In this document: in pieces, positions 38,348 through 46,991 of the stretch
How positions within the stretch are numbered: position 1 is the stretch's first letter
How the letters are laid out: the number at the start of each line of letters is the position of its first letter
Assembly (NCBI GenBank): GCA_903933585.1
Contig: CAIZKO010000090.1
Location: 1-53,519 of the forward strand
Reading direction: 5' to 3'
Length of the DNA: 53,519 nucleotides
Source of the DNA: an uncultured Actinomycetes bacterium
GTDB lineage: Bacteria; Actinomycetota; Actinomycetes; Nanopelagicales; Nanopelagicaceae
Program-made: the position numbers and the translations under genes
Notes under the pieces: model-generated
What the model was told of the DNA's origin: nothing
Seen by the model: the letters and a program-made list of their open reading frames with translations, nothing else
The model's database searches: none

Positions 38348-40447
38348 CTAGTGGCTAATAGTGAAGCGCTTCAGCGCCTTTGGTGCCCACCAGTTGCGTT
38401 CTCCGAAGAGTCGCATCAGGGCCGGAACTAACAGTGCGCGCACCAGCGTCGAATCCAAGAGGATCGCGAAGGCAACGCCAAAGCCCAGCGTCTTGATGTT
38501 TGTAACGCCGCTGGTAAGAAATACCGCGAAGACAACGGCTAGGAGCACAGCCGCTGAAGTGATGATGCGAGCAGATCTCTGTAGTCCAGTAGCGACGGCA
38601 TCAATATTGGAGCGACCCGCGTCATGCTCTTCCTTAATGCGAGAGAGCAAGAAAACTTCGTAGTCCATTGAAAGGCCAAAGACCACAATGCACGTCAAGA
38701 TCACCATGGAGGTATCAATGGTGCCTGTCTTGGTGAAAGATCCCACGAGCCAGGTCATATGCCCTTCAATAAAGATCCACGAGAGCGCTCCGATCGTTGC
38801 GCCTAGCGAAAGGATGTTGAGAACAACGGCTTTGATCGGAAGGATGATGGAACCCGTGTACATGAAGAGAAGTAGTAACACGGATAACGCAATCCAGCCC
38901 AATGCCCAGGGAACCGTTCGTGAAATTCCTGCTTGTGTATCCGTGTAATCAGCAGCGGTGCCACCTACAAGTGTTGCGAAAGGTGCCGGAACGTTACGAA
39001 CCGCATTGATCATGGTTTCGGCCTGCGTGGTGCGCGAACTAATCGAGAAGGTTGCCGATATCCGAACATCCTTACCCACTATTTGCGGTTCCGAAACTGC
39101 AACGATGTTCTTGACCTTTGCTAGATCGGAAGAATATGTGGCTAACTGATCTTGATGCGCGGCTCCACCAGGAATAATGATTTCTATCGGATTGGCGGTC
39201 TGCCCATCGAAACGTGCGATCGAAACTGCCGAAGCTATTGCCGCCTGGTTATTGGCTGGAAGCACTCTGCTATCGACTTCCGAGAAGACGATGTTTTTTA
39301 TTGGGGTTGCAAGGATGGCGAGAATCATCAAGACAAAGACCACAATCGCCACGGGGCGCTTCATGACAAAGCGAGCAGTTTGAGCCCAACGGCCATCTTC
39401 TTTAGGGGTAATAGCGCTCTTGCGAACAACGAATTTGTCGATCCGAGTCCCCAGCATCGCCAAGATCGCCGGTAGCGGAATAAGCGCTCCAAAGACCGCC
39501 GTGAAAACCACGCCAATACCCGCGTATCCAAAGGACTTGAGGAACATCAGCGGGAAGAACATGAGCGATGAGATTGTGACTAGGACTGTGAGTCCGGAGA
39601 AGAAGACAGTTCGACCGGCAGTAGCAACTGTGCGAGCTATTGAATCTTCAACCGACTTCCCAGAGTGGAGCTCTTCGCGGAATCGGTTCACGATCAGAAG
39701 TGAGTAATCAATACCGAGACCAAGTCCCATACCAGTTGTCAGGTTAAGGGCGAAGATGCTTACACCCGTAGCAAGGCTGATCAGATAAAGGATCAGGAAG
39801 GTTCCCAAGATTGCACTAAGACCCACGACCAACGGCATCGCTGATGCAATCAGGCCGCCGAAAATGAAGAGTAGAAGCAGGAAGGTTAGCGGAATCGAAA
39901 TCGACTCTGCTACTGCGAGGTCTTTGGAAATCTTTGAGGAAATGGCGTAACTGATGGTGGAGAACCCGCCGACGTATACGTGAAGCGACTTATAAGTGCC
40001 GTCATATTTCTTTTGAATGAGTTTGGCGAGATCGGTAGATCCACCGGGGTCGTTATTTGCGGTGTAAACGAAGAGGTATCCCGCTTTGCCATCAATGCTC
40101 TTGAGCGCAGGGGCGCCACCAGCAGACCAGTAGGAGAGAACTTTGGTAACTCCTGTTTCACCTGAAATTGCTTTCTCAAGGGCGGCGGCATCAGCAACAG
40201 TTGTTGGATCGGTCACTGCGGTTTTGCTATCAACAACAAGCGCCAAGGCCGGATCTTTCACGTGGAAAGTGGTCGTGAGATAGGCATCTGCCTTTGCTGA
40301 CTGACTGGCAGGATCGTTGTATCCGCCGCTGCTAAGACGTGGGATGAGCAGAGCGCTACTTGCACCCGCCACGATCAAGATCGCAAAAAAGAGTGCCAGA
40401 ACTGCCTTGCGGCGGCGTACGAGGCTGTGCCCGAGTTTTTCAAACAT
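38348..40447 (-). CDS. MMPL/RND-family membrane exporter
   Basis: 699 residues with the duplicated RND layout: a helix near residue 15-35, an extracytoplasmic domain, five helices, then the same again. GLGIDYSLLIVNRFREEL near 245 and FGLSMDYEVFLLSRIKEEHDAG near 590 are the paired helix-4 motifs with the proton-relay aspartate. MMPL proteins export lipids or drugs in Actinobacteria. AAAGG lies before the ATG. Divergent from a TetR gene across a 95-base region with a palindromic operator, so repression by that regulator is likely. Confidence 0.92.
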   Translation of the reverse strand: MFEKLGHSLVRRRKAVLALFFAILIVAGASSALLIPRLSSGGYNDPASQSAKADAYLTTTFHVKDPALALVVDSKTAVTDPTTVADAAALEKAISGETGVTKVLSYWSAGGAPALKSIDGKAGYLFVYTANNDPGGSTDLAKLIQKKYDGTYKSLHVYVGGFSTISYAISSKISKDLAVAESISIPLTFLLLLFIFGGLIASAMPLVVGLSAILGTFLILYLISLATGVSIFALNLTTGMGLGLGIDYSLLIVNRFREELHSGKSVEDSIARTVATAGRTVFFSGLTVLVTISSLMFFPLMFLKSFGYAGIGVVFTAVFGALIPLPAILAMLGTRIDKFVVRKSAITPKEDGRWAQTARFVMKRPVAIVVFVLMILAILATPIKNIVFSEVDSRVLPANNQAAIASAVSIARFDGQTANPIEIIIPGGAAHQDQLATYSSDLAKVKNIVAVSEPQIVGKDVRISATFSISSRTTQAETMINAVRNVPAPFATLVGGTAADYTDTQAGISRTVPWALGWIALSVLLLLFMYTGSIILPIKAVVLNILSLGATIGALSWIFIEGHMTWLVGSFTKTGTIDTSMVILTCIVVFGLSMDYEVFLLSRIKEEHDAGRSNIDAVATGLQRSARIITSAAVLLAVVFAVFLTSGVTNIKTLGFGVAFAILLDSTLVRALLVPALMRLFGERNWWAPKALKRFTISH

Positions 40448-40474
40448 AGGTGGTGCCTTTCAGGTGTGGTCGGT

Positions 40475-40493
40475 ATCTGAATAGTGTTCAGAT
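40475..40493. promoter_or_regulatory. candidate TetR operator
   Basis: ATCTGAATAGTGTTCAGAT is a perfect 7-bp inverted repeat around a 5-base centre, in the middle of the MMPL/tetR divergent region. A weaker related match (TTGAACATTGTCAA) lies at about 40508-40521. Confidence 0.6.
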
Positions 40494-40542
40494 TATGGGG
40501 TGTTGATTTGAACATTGTCAAGTTAAGGAGGATACTTTCGGC

Positions 40543-41169
40543 GTGTCCATAACAAATGTCGTCCGGCGCAAGCGAGTTGCTCGCGAGAATTACCACCATG
40601 GCGATTTGGAAGCAGCTCTCATCGATGCGGCAGTTGATCTAGTCCGTCAGACTGGACCCGATCATCTTTCCCTCCGCGCTGTGGCAGAACAGGTCGGCGT
40701 CAGCCCGAGCGCGGTGTATCACTACTTCCCGGATAAAGATTCTTTGATCTCCGGGGTCGGCGACAAGCTCTTCATCGACTTGGCACATATGCAGCGGGAA
40801 GCGCTCGCACAAATCCCTGGAGTTTCGGCACGGGCCGCCAAATTGCGCTACCGCGAACTTGGGCGTACCTACTTTCGCTGGGCAAATAAAGAGCCAAATC
40901 TATTCCGCTTGATGTTCGGTGGCTTTTGCAAGATTGAGAAACAGGGTGACCATCAGGGTAACGACGCCTTCCTGATGCTGACGCAGTGCCTAGATGATCT
41001 TCTGAATACCGGAGTGATTTCTAAGGCAATGCGTAAGTATGGCGAATTGCTTTCCTGGACTGCGGTGCAGGGAGCATCAACGCTGATTGTTGAAGGGCAT
41101 CTTCCTGAGGAAGTTTTTGAAGATTTACTCGACGGTTTAGAGCTTGCAATGAGGGCGGGAAGCAAATGA
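40543..41169 (+). CDS. TetR-family transcriptional regulator
   Basis: 208 residues. The N-terminal helix-turn-helix is clear (LIDAAVDLVRQTGPDHLSLRAVAEQVGVSPSAVYHYFPDKDSLI, about 27-70); the C-terminal ligand-binding domain resembles the TetR_C_33 / WHG class (AKLRYRELGRTYFRWANKEPNLFRLMFG). GTG start after AAGGAGG. It faces the MMPL exporter, its probable target, and overlaps a 38-codon frame at its 3' end. Confidence 0.93.
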   Translation: MSITNVVRRKRVARENYHHGDLEAALIDAAVDLVRQTGPDHLSLRAVAEQVGVSPSAVYHYFPDKDSLISGVGDKLFIDLAHMQREALAQIPGVSARAAKLRYRELGRTYFRWANKEPNLFRLMFGGFCKIEKQGDHQGNDAFLMLTQCLDDLLNTGVISKAMRKYGELLSWTAVQGASTLIVEGHLPEEVFEDLLDGLELAMRAGSK

Positions 41170-41282
41170 GCGATTCACATATTTTGCCGAAAGTAACGCA
41201 GGATGAAATTGATCCACGTGACGATGATGAGGCTAAGCGCGAGGCAGAGATCGCGGCTGATAAGCCACCACATCACGGTTAG
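41166..41282 (+). CDS. small acidic protein coupled to tetR
   Basis: A 38-residue frame whose ATG overlaps the tetR stop (ATGA). It is hydrophilic and highly charged: begins MSDSHILPKVTQDEIDP, then an acidic and lysine/arginine-rich stretch, ending KPPHHG. It has no membrane segment. The 4-base overlap matches how true operon partners are arranged in this genome. Function unknown. Confidence 0.5.
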   Translation: MSDSHILPKVTQDEIDPRDDDEAKREAEIAADKPPHHG

Positions 41283-41294
41283 GACTTGTTTTAA

Positions 41295-41495
41295 CTATTC
41301 CCCAGAGCTAGATGGGGCGGGGCGAGAGTCGTTCTTGTAGAAACCCGTCCCTTTGAAGACGACCCCTACATTTGAGTAGACCTTGCGGAGTTCACCCTTG
41401 CACTCTGGGCAGGTGAGGATTGCGTCCTCAGAGAAGGCTTGGAACTGCTCAAATTGGTGACCGCAGTCGGCGCACGCGTATTCGTAGGTCGGCAT
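41295..41495 (-). CDS. FmdB-family zinc-ribbon protein
   Basis: 66 residues. Starts MPTYEYACADCGHQFEQ and carries C8-x2-C11 and C29-x2-C32, the small zinc ribbon of the FmdB/CxxC_CxxC_SSSS family, including a Ser-rich tail (APSSSGE). The role is poorly known. On its strand TACACT lies 7 bases before the ATG, although GGAGG in the opposite orientation should not be mistaken for its ribosome site. In Actinobacteria it commonly lies near 5-formyl-THF cyclo-ligase, as here. Confidence 0.92.
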   Translation of the reverse strand: MPTYEYACADCGHQFEQFQAFSEDAILTCPECKGELRKVYSNVGVVFKGTGFYKNDSRPAPSSSGE

Positions 41496-41587
41496 GGAGG
41501 TAAGTGTAAAGAGGTGAGAGGATAGGTTCTAATCCACGAGGGATTGAGGGCGATTTTGAGCCGCTCGGGCAGAATGAAGGGCTGGCA

Positions 41588-42187
41588 ATGCGCAATCTAG
41601 TTCGGAGCACTCCGGTTCGGATGGCAGCTATCGCCGCGCTGGTTGGATGGAGCGCCTTTTTAGCGCCGAGCGCAGAGGCCAATAGCGTCGTTTCCACGGT
41701 TCCAGCAGTGGGCGCTGTGCTATCTCAAGCCCCTAACGCTATCTCCGTGACTGCCGCCACCTCACTTTTGCCGGATGGAAATAGCCTGGCAGTTACCGAT
41801 CCCAATGGCCTTAAAGTCGATGATGGATCGCTGACGATTGCAGATACCACCGCAGTTGTTGGACTCAAACCACTCACCGTTACTGGAATTTATACCGTTG
41901 CCTACACCTTGTTGAGTGCAACCGACGATCCCGTAACTGGTTCGTACACTTTTCTCTTTAACGCTCCTGCGACTATCACCTCTGCCAGCGCAACGCCCAC
42001 TCCTTCGACTAGCTCAACCGTGATTCCAAGGAATTCAACGAGTAGCTCTGCTGCGAATATCACCGTCTTTGTCTTTCTCGGTATCGCGACCATCGTTGCG
42101 CTCTTTCTGCTCTGGTATGCCCGGATGATTTGGGGCCAAGCTCGTAAGGGGCGCAAGCGTCGCGCGCTTGAACGAGGCGAGAAATAA
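41588..42187 (+). CDS. CopC-like membrane-anchored protein with lost copper ligands
   Basis: 199 residues: signal peptide (about 1-31, ends SAEA), a CopC-type beta-sandwich (about 32-125), a Ser/Thr-rich linker, one C-terminal helix (about 155-177) and a basic tail. CopC normally begins with His after cleavage and has a second histidine in GHPVxG. Here the first is Asn32 and the second region is TDDPVTG (Asp114). The fold is kept but classical copper binding is doubtful. CopD-CtaG follows after 14 bases. Confidence 0.85.
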   Translation: MRNLVRSTPVRMAAIAALVGWSAFLAPSAEANSVVSTVPAVGAVLSQAPNAISVTAATSLLPDGNSLAVTDPNGLKVDDGSLTIADTTAVVGLKPLTVTGIYTVAYTLLSATDDPVTGSYTFLFNAPATITSASATPTPSTSSTVIPRNSTSSSAANITVFVFLGIATIVALFLLWYARMIWGQARKGRKRRALERGEK

Positions 42188-42201
42188 TTCTCGAAGGTGC
42201 G

Positions 42202-44097
42202 GTGGTTGATCTTCATAACCACTTGCAAAGCACAAACTCACTCGTTGGATTCCTGCTCCCAGTAGTCAAAGATCTCTATCTGATCGCGATAGTTGTCGCC
42301 GTCGGTTTGATCTTTGCTATGGGATTCTTACTCGAGGAAGATCGGGGACGCCTGGGCAAGGAGGCGTTGCGGATCAAGAACTTAGCTCTTTTAGCAACGA
42401 TTGTTTGGATTGTTACAACCGTCGGGGGAGTAATTACAGAACTTGCTAATTTGCTAGGCGGCAGTTTTCTCGATGCATTTAACTCATCAACGATCCTAAG
42501 TTTTTTAACATCGACCAGTATCGGCCGCGACTACCTCTTTCAATTTGTTATGGGACTCGGCGTGGTTGCGCTACTTGTTCGAGCTAAGAAAGTTGGCGCA
42601 ATTTACTTCGCGCTTGCGCTCACCATGCTTGCGCTCCTAGTGCCGCTCTTCCAAAGCCATGCCTCCAGCGCGGGAAATCATGGGTTGGCGATCGGTTCCC
42701 TGATTTTTCACGTCGGTGCTGCTTCGCTCTGGGTTGGTGGAGTCATCGGACTTGTCGTCATCTCTCCCCGCGAACGCACCGCTTCTATCTCCAGGTTTAG
42801 CGCGCTAGCGCTCTGGGCCGCGATTATTGTTGGAATTAGTGGGGTCGCTAGCGCTTGGACCCGTTTGAATTTCTGGGCTGGTTGGCAGAGTCGCTACGGC
42901 CTGCTGGTATTAATCAAAGTTGCACTCTTTCTCGTACTTGTTGCAGTTGGAGCGAAACATCGTCGATTCATAGCGGCAAAAGTTGAAGGCTCAAAGCAAG
43001 TTCTTCGATTGTTGGTCAACGAGAGCCTCGTAATGTTCAGCGCTATCGCTATCGGCGGGTGGCTAAGTACAACGCTCCCACCTATCTCTGCGGCGGGAAT
43101 CAAGGCTGCCAGCGATCCCTCCATTGGAATCACCGGAATAGCAATGCCGGCGTCACCTACCTTCTCTCGAGTGCTCACCGCTTATTCTCCAGATGGAACG
43201 ATTTTGGGATTCTTGCTACTAATAACTGCGCTCTACATATTTGGAGTTGTCACCTTCACCAGGCGCGGCGACAAGTGGCCAGTCGGCAGAACTGTCGCCT
43301 TTGCGGTTGCGGTCGCGCTAGTTGATTTTGCAACGAGCGGCGGGATCGGGGTGTACGCGCACTTTGCATTCTCGTATCACATGCTCGCTCACATGATTCT
43401 AGGAATGATTGCCCCAATTGGTTTTGTTTTGGCCGCTCCCGTGACCTTGGCTTTGCGCACCTTGCCAGTTGGCCGCATCCCGCAGGAGCGCGGTATCCGT
43501 GGCACATTCATCACCGTCATTCATTCCAAGTATTCGGTGATCATTACGAACCCGGTTATTGCACTGGGGCTCTTTGATGGTTCACTCTTCCTGCTTTATA
43601 TGACCCCACTCTTTGGAAAGTTGATGCAATCACATAGCGGACATATCTTGATGGATGTTCACTTCTTGTTGGCGGGATATCTCTTCTTCTACGTGATCGT
43701 CGGGATCGATCCCAATCCGCGGAAGATTCCACACATCGTTCGCATCATCGTGCTCTTCGCAGCGATGAGCATCCATGCCTTCTTCTCAATCGCTTTGCTA
43801 TCAACAACAACGCTGAGCGATGGCGGATATTTTGCATCGCTCAATCGCCCGTGGAATCTCAATTTATTAGCGGACCAGCATGTTGGCGCTTCTTTAGGTT
43901 GGATGATGGGTGAGATTCCAATACTTGTGGCGCTCATTGCCACCTTTATTCAATGGACGAGAGATGATTCCCGCGAAGCCCGCCGCATCGATCGCGCGGC
44001 AGATCGTGCTGCCGCTATGGGGGAAGAGGACGAGCTCGCTAAATATAATAAGTATTTATCTACGCTCGCTAGAGGTGACCTGGAGCATCCCGACTAA
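42202..44097 (+). CDS. CopD - CtaG fusion membrane protein
   Basis: 631 residues, about 15 helices. The first half is CopD-like (FQSHASSAGNHGLAIGSLIFHVGAASLWVGG near 150-180; ARLNFWAGWQSRYGLLVLIKVALF near 215). The second half is a CtaG / caa3 oxidase assembly domain (YAHFAFSYHMLAHMILGMIAPIGFVLAAP near 390-415; HSGHILMDVHFLLAGYLFFYVIVGIDP near 475). Such fusions are common in Actinobacteria and are thought to move copper to the cytochrome oxidase. Starts with GTG; paired with the CopC-like gene. Confidence 0.9.
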   Translation: MVDLHNHLQSTNSLVGFLLPVVKDLYLIAIVVAVGLIFAMGFLLEEDRGRLGKEALRIKNLALLATIVWIVTTVGGVITELANLLGGSFLDAFNSSTILSFLTSTSIGRDYLFQFVMGLGVVALLVRAKKVGAIYFALALTMLALLVPLFQSHASSAGNHGLAIGSLIFHVGAASLWVGGVIGLVVISPRERTASISRFSALALWAAIIVGISGVASAWTRLNFWAGWQSRYGLLVLIKVALFLVLVAVGAKHRRFIAAKVEGSKQVLRLLVNESLVMFSAIAIGGWLSTTLPPISAAGIKAASDPSIGITGIAMPASPTFSRVLTAYSPDGTILGFLLLITALYIFGVVTFTRRGDKWPVGRTVAFAVAVALVDFATSGGIGVYAHFAFSYHMLAHMILGMIAPIGFVLAAPVTLALRTLPVGRIPQERGIRGTFITVIHSKYSVIITNPVIALGLFDGSLFLLYMTPLFGKLMQSHSGHILMDVHFLLAGYLFFYVIVGIDPNPRKIPHIVRIIVLFAAMSIHAFFSIALLSTTTLSDGGYFASLNRPWNLNLLADQHVGASLGWMMGEIPILVALIATFIQWTRDDSREARRIDRAADRAAAMGEEDELAKYNKYLSTLARGDLEHPD

Positions 44098-44641
44098 ATC
44101 GCAGAAGCAGCTCTGGAGTCGCCGCCGCATCTAGCTTTTGGTCGTGGCTTTCGATCGGCAAAATTTCTGGCGTTAGTTCCGCTGCTCCAACTAGTCCAAC
44201 TTTCCAAGCGCTTAGGCGGGCGAGTGCGCGATCGTAGGATCCACCACCTTGGCCCATGCGATTTCCTTCGCGATCAATGTTTAATGCAGGAACTATTACC
44301 GCACCAATCGATGAAAGATCAGCGAAGGTCGGACCGATAGGTTCCAAGACCTTACCCTTTCTAACTAACGAATCTTCTCTTCCATCCCACGCCACCCATT
44401 CAATATCTTTATCCTGTAGCGTTCTTGGCAATAAGAGGATTTTTCCCTCTCGGATTAAGGCGCTATTTATATCTACAGTTTGTGGCTCGAATCCATACGA
44501 TACATACGAGGACACAATTTGATTACTCTGGATCTCTCGAGCTTGCACGATGTGCAACCAACTCTCTGGCGTGAAAGTGAGTTCGCGCTCGCGCCGCAAC
44601 TGCGCGCGAAGTGTGTGCTTAGTCCTACTTGTTGAATCCAC
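44069..44641 (-). CDS. 5-formyltetrahydrofolate cyclo-ligase
   Basis: ATP-dependent conversion of 5-formyl-THF to 5,10-methenyl-THF. About 190 residues from the GTG at 44641, which has GGAGG 7 bases upstream; an ATG at 44665 adds eight residues but lacks a ribosome site. LRAQLRRERE near the N-terminus, SSIGAVIVPALNIDREGNRMGQGGGSYDRAL (substrate and ATP loop) and SHDQKLDAAATPE are family motifs. Its 3' end overlaps the CopD-CtaG gene by 29 bases. It is divergent from the gephyrin-like gene; galU, which often lies between them, is missing. Confidence 0.92.
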   Translation of the reverse strand: MDSTSRTKHTLRAQLRRERELTFTPESWLHIVQAREIQSNQIVSSYVSYGFEPQTVDINSALIREGKILLLPRTLQDKDIEWVAWDGREDSLVRKGKVLEPIGPTFADLSSIGAVIVPALNIDREGNRMGQGGGSYDRALARLSAWKVGLVGAAELTPEILPIESHDQKLDAAATPELLLRFSRDAPGHL

Positions 44642-44676
44642 AGGAGCACCTCCACAGGAATACATGGTGAAAGAAG

Positions 44677-44691
44677 TAAGGTTAAACCATG
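44677..44691 (+). promoter_or_regulatory. putative leaderless -10 box for glp
   Basis: TAAGGT (44677-44682) is exactly 6 bases before the ATG at 44689. Confidence 0.45.
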
Positions 44692-45606
44692 GACTCGCAG
44701 ATTACCGTCAAAAAAATGTTGGCGGACTTACTTGCGATATCTCATTCACTTGCCCCTTTTGATATGCCACTTCTCGACGCTCACGGCGCCACATTGGCCG
44801 AGGACATCTACGTCGACGACCAGATCGTCCTCCATAGAGGGGTTCGGATTCGCTCACCTCAAATTGGACTGGCGGCTTCGCTCGGGCTTTCTCGCCTCCC
44901 TACGCAGCCCCACCCACGTGTAGTTGTTATCTCTGCCGGCGATGACCTCGTGGAACCTGGGCAGTCCATTACCGCCTCGGAGGAGTTTGAAACAAACTCT
45001 TGGATGCTCGCAACCGCTGCCAAAGAGGCAGGAGCGGTCGCCTACCGCGTCCATACCATTCCAGTAAATCACGAGCAGTTGAAGTCGGTTATTGAAGATC
45101 AACTGGTTCGCGCCGATCTCATCGTGATTAGTGGTGAAAGTAATGATGGCTCCTTTGAGTTAATTGAAGAGGTTTTGCGCGAAATGGGAGAGATCGAAAG
45201 CGTCATCCCTAACCTGCAGGGCAGCGCGCGCCACTGCTATGGAACTATTGGCGAAGATGGAATCCCGGTTATAACTCTTCCCGGCGATCCCATGAGCGCC
45301 TATATTTCTTTTGAAGTATTTATCCGCCCCATGATTCGAACCATGCTCGGAGTTAAAAATGTATTTCGATCCACGGTCAAGGCGGTCTTGTCCCGAGATC
45401 TGGAATCCCCGATTGGGTATGCCTCACTCGTGCGCGCGACGCTCTCGTCTAGCGGATCAGAGGAGCCATATGTCACCCCCATCGCCGATCAAAATCACCT
45501 CCTCTCTCTTTCGCAAGCAAGCGCCTTTATAACGGTCTCCGCCGATTCACCTGGCTACTTAAAAGGTGAGATTGCAGAGATCATGATCTTGGATCGAGCT
45601 CTGTAA
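44689..45606 (+). CDS. glp: shortened gephyrin-like (MoeA/Glp-family) protein
   Basis: 305 residues against about 400 for MoeA. Residues 1-46 are MoeA domain I (LLDAHGATLAEDIYVDDQI), but the chain then jumps at about 46-52 to the returning strand of domain I (GVRIRSPQIGLAASLG). The whole domain II, including the PxxDxSxMDGYA motif, is gone. Domain III follows (PRVVVISAGDDLVEPG; ISGESNDGSFE for ISGGVSxGDYD; LPGDPMSAYISFEVFIRP) and a domain IV-like end. Molybdenum insertion is unlikely. The neighbours rimJ and sepX match the actinobacterial Glp cell-division locus. Confidence 0.85.
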   Translation: MDSQITVKKMLADLLAISHSLAPFDMPLLDAHGATLAEDIYVDDQIVLHRGVRIRSPQIGLAASLGLSRLPTQPHPRVVVISAGDDLVEPGQSITASEEFETNSWMLATAAKEAGAVAYRVHTIPVNHEQLKSVIEDQLVRADLIVISGESNDGSFELIEEVLREMGEIESVIPNLQGSARHCYGTIGEDGIPVITLPGDPMSAYISFEVFIRPMIRTMLGVKNVFRSTVKAVLSRDLESPIGYASLVRATLSSSGSEEPYVTPIADQNHLLSLSQASAFITVSADSPGYLKGEIAEIMILDRAL

Positions 45607-45608
45607 AG

Positions 45609-46184
45609 ATGCAGCGCTGGCCTTATCTGATCTCGGACCACGAGCTCTCACTCCGGCCGCTGCGCTATCGGGATCGCGCGGCATGGCAGAAAGTTCGCCG
45701 GGCAAATGCCACTTGGCTTGCACCCTGGGAGGCCACCCGTCCCACGATTGAGTCAGATGCACCCTTACCGAGTTACCTTGGAATGGTGCGCTATTACAAC
45801 AAGGAAGGTCGCGAATTGCGATCTCTATCACTCGGAATATGGCTGCGGGTCAAAGGGAAGGAACGGCTCATAGGGCAGATCACCCTGGGGGGCATAGTTC
45901 TTGGTGCATATCGCGGAGGACATATTGGCTATTGGATTGATCAAAGCGTCGCAAATAGGGGTTACACAACAAGGGCGGTAAAAGCCTTGACCCGCTTTGC
46001 TTTCACCGAGTTACAGCTTCACCGCATCGAGATAAATCTACGCCCCGAAAATGGCGCATCTAAGAAGGTGGCCGAAAAGAGCGGATATATTTTTGAGGGA
46101 GTTCGTCAGCGGTACTTACACATAGCCGGCGATTGGCGCGATCACCTCACTTTTGTCGCTGAAAATCCCAATAATTTAAATTAA
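45609..46184 (+). CDS. RimJ/RimL-type GNAT acetyltransferase
   Basis: 191 residues. RPLRYRDRAAWQKVRRANATWLAPWE near the N-terminus, GYWIDQSVANRGYTTRAVKAL (acetyl-CoA loop) near 108 and ENGASKKVAEKSGYIFEGVRQRY near 150 are characteristic of RimJ, which acetylates protein N-termini such as ribosomal S5. It begins 2 bases after glp and precedes sepX, the conserved order glp-rimJ-sepX in Actinobacteria. Confidence 0.92.
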   Translation: MQRWPYLISDHELSLRPLRYRDRAAWQKVRRANATWLAPWEATRPTIESDAPLPSYLGMVRYYNKEGRELRSLSLGIWLRVKGKERLIGQITLGGIVLGAYRGGHIGYWIDQSVANRGYTTRAVKALTRFAFTELQLHRIEINLRPENGASKKVAEKSGYIFEGVRQRYLHIAGDWRDHLTFVAENPNNLN

Positions 46185-46239
46185 GACATAACGCCTAAAT
46201 CCCGACTTTTCGCCTAAAACTGAATTACTGTTTCATTCC

Positions 46240-46989
46240 ATGGCCTCCGGACTCATCTATCTGATTATTATCGGAATGTGGGTCGCCTACTTTTTGCCGC
46301 GCTGGATGCGTCAACATGACACCCAGTCTGGCCGCGAGAGCGAAAGATATAAAAGCGCGATGAAGATCGTCGCCTCTACTCCTAATTTTCCCGATCTGAT
46401 CGATCCGCAAGAGCGGTCGAAGGCGTTGAAGTTACGTCGCTTCATACTTGCGGGGTTGGTCGTTGCTCTCCTTGGTACCGCACTTGCAAGTGCTCTGAGT
46501 TTCCTTCCTTATCTCGCGATATTGATCCCGCTCACTGCGCTCTCTATTTATGTCATCAACGTTCGTCGCCAGGTTGTGGCTGCTCAAATTAAGAAACGCA
46601 GACTTGCTGCGCTCGCCGCGATCACTGCGGTTGAAATTAAATCAAATCCCAAAGCCCGCATTGATCTTTCCAATCATGAACGGAGCGAGAGTGAAGTAAT
46701 CGTCGAGCAATGGGTTCCACTGCGCGAACGCGAACTCACTTCCTCCATCACTATCATTGAAAGCCACGAAGAACGCAGCTGGTCTCCAATTGCCGTTCCG
46801 CGCCCAACATATACAACTGCTCCGAAAGCTGTGAGCGCAAAACGCACCATCGATTTAACAACACCTGGAAAGTGGAGCGCAGAGCAAGAGCGCCAGAAGG
46901 CCCTGGAACTACCAGAGCGCGATGAACTCTTTGATCAAGAATTAGCGGAACAAGCGGCAACGGCGCGCGATCGGGCAGTGAGCGAATAA
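46240..46989 (+). CDS. sepX: SepX/GlpR-like divisome membrane protein
   Basis: 249 residues. One N-terminal helix (ASGLIYLIIIGMWVAYFLP) followed by RWMRQHD, then a pair of helices at about 66-107, then a basic and charged cytoplasmic tail with no recognised enzyme domain. This layout and its place after glp-rimJ match SepX (Streptomyces) / GlpR (Corynebacterium), the membrane receptor of Glp in cell division. Assignment rests on topology and synteny. TACTGT lies 8 bases before the ATG, without a Shine-Dalgarno. Confidence 0.8.
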   Translation: MASGLIYLIIIGMWVAYFLPRWMRQHDTQSGRESERYKSAMKIVASTPNFPDLIDPQERSKALKLRRFILAGLVVALLGTALASALSFLPYLAILIPLTALSIYVINVRRQVVAAQIKKRRLAALAAITAVEIKSNPKARIDLSNHERSESEVIVEQWVPLRERELTSSITIIESHEERSWSPIAVPRPTYTTAPKAVSAKRTIDLTTPGKWSAEQERQKALELPERDELFDQELAEQAATARDRAVSE

Positions 46990-46991
46990 AT

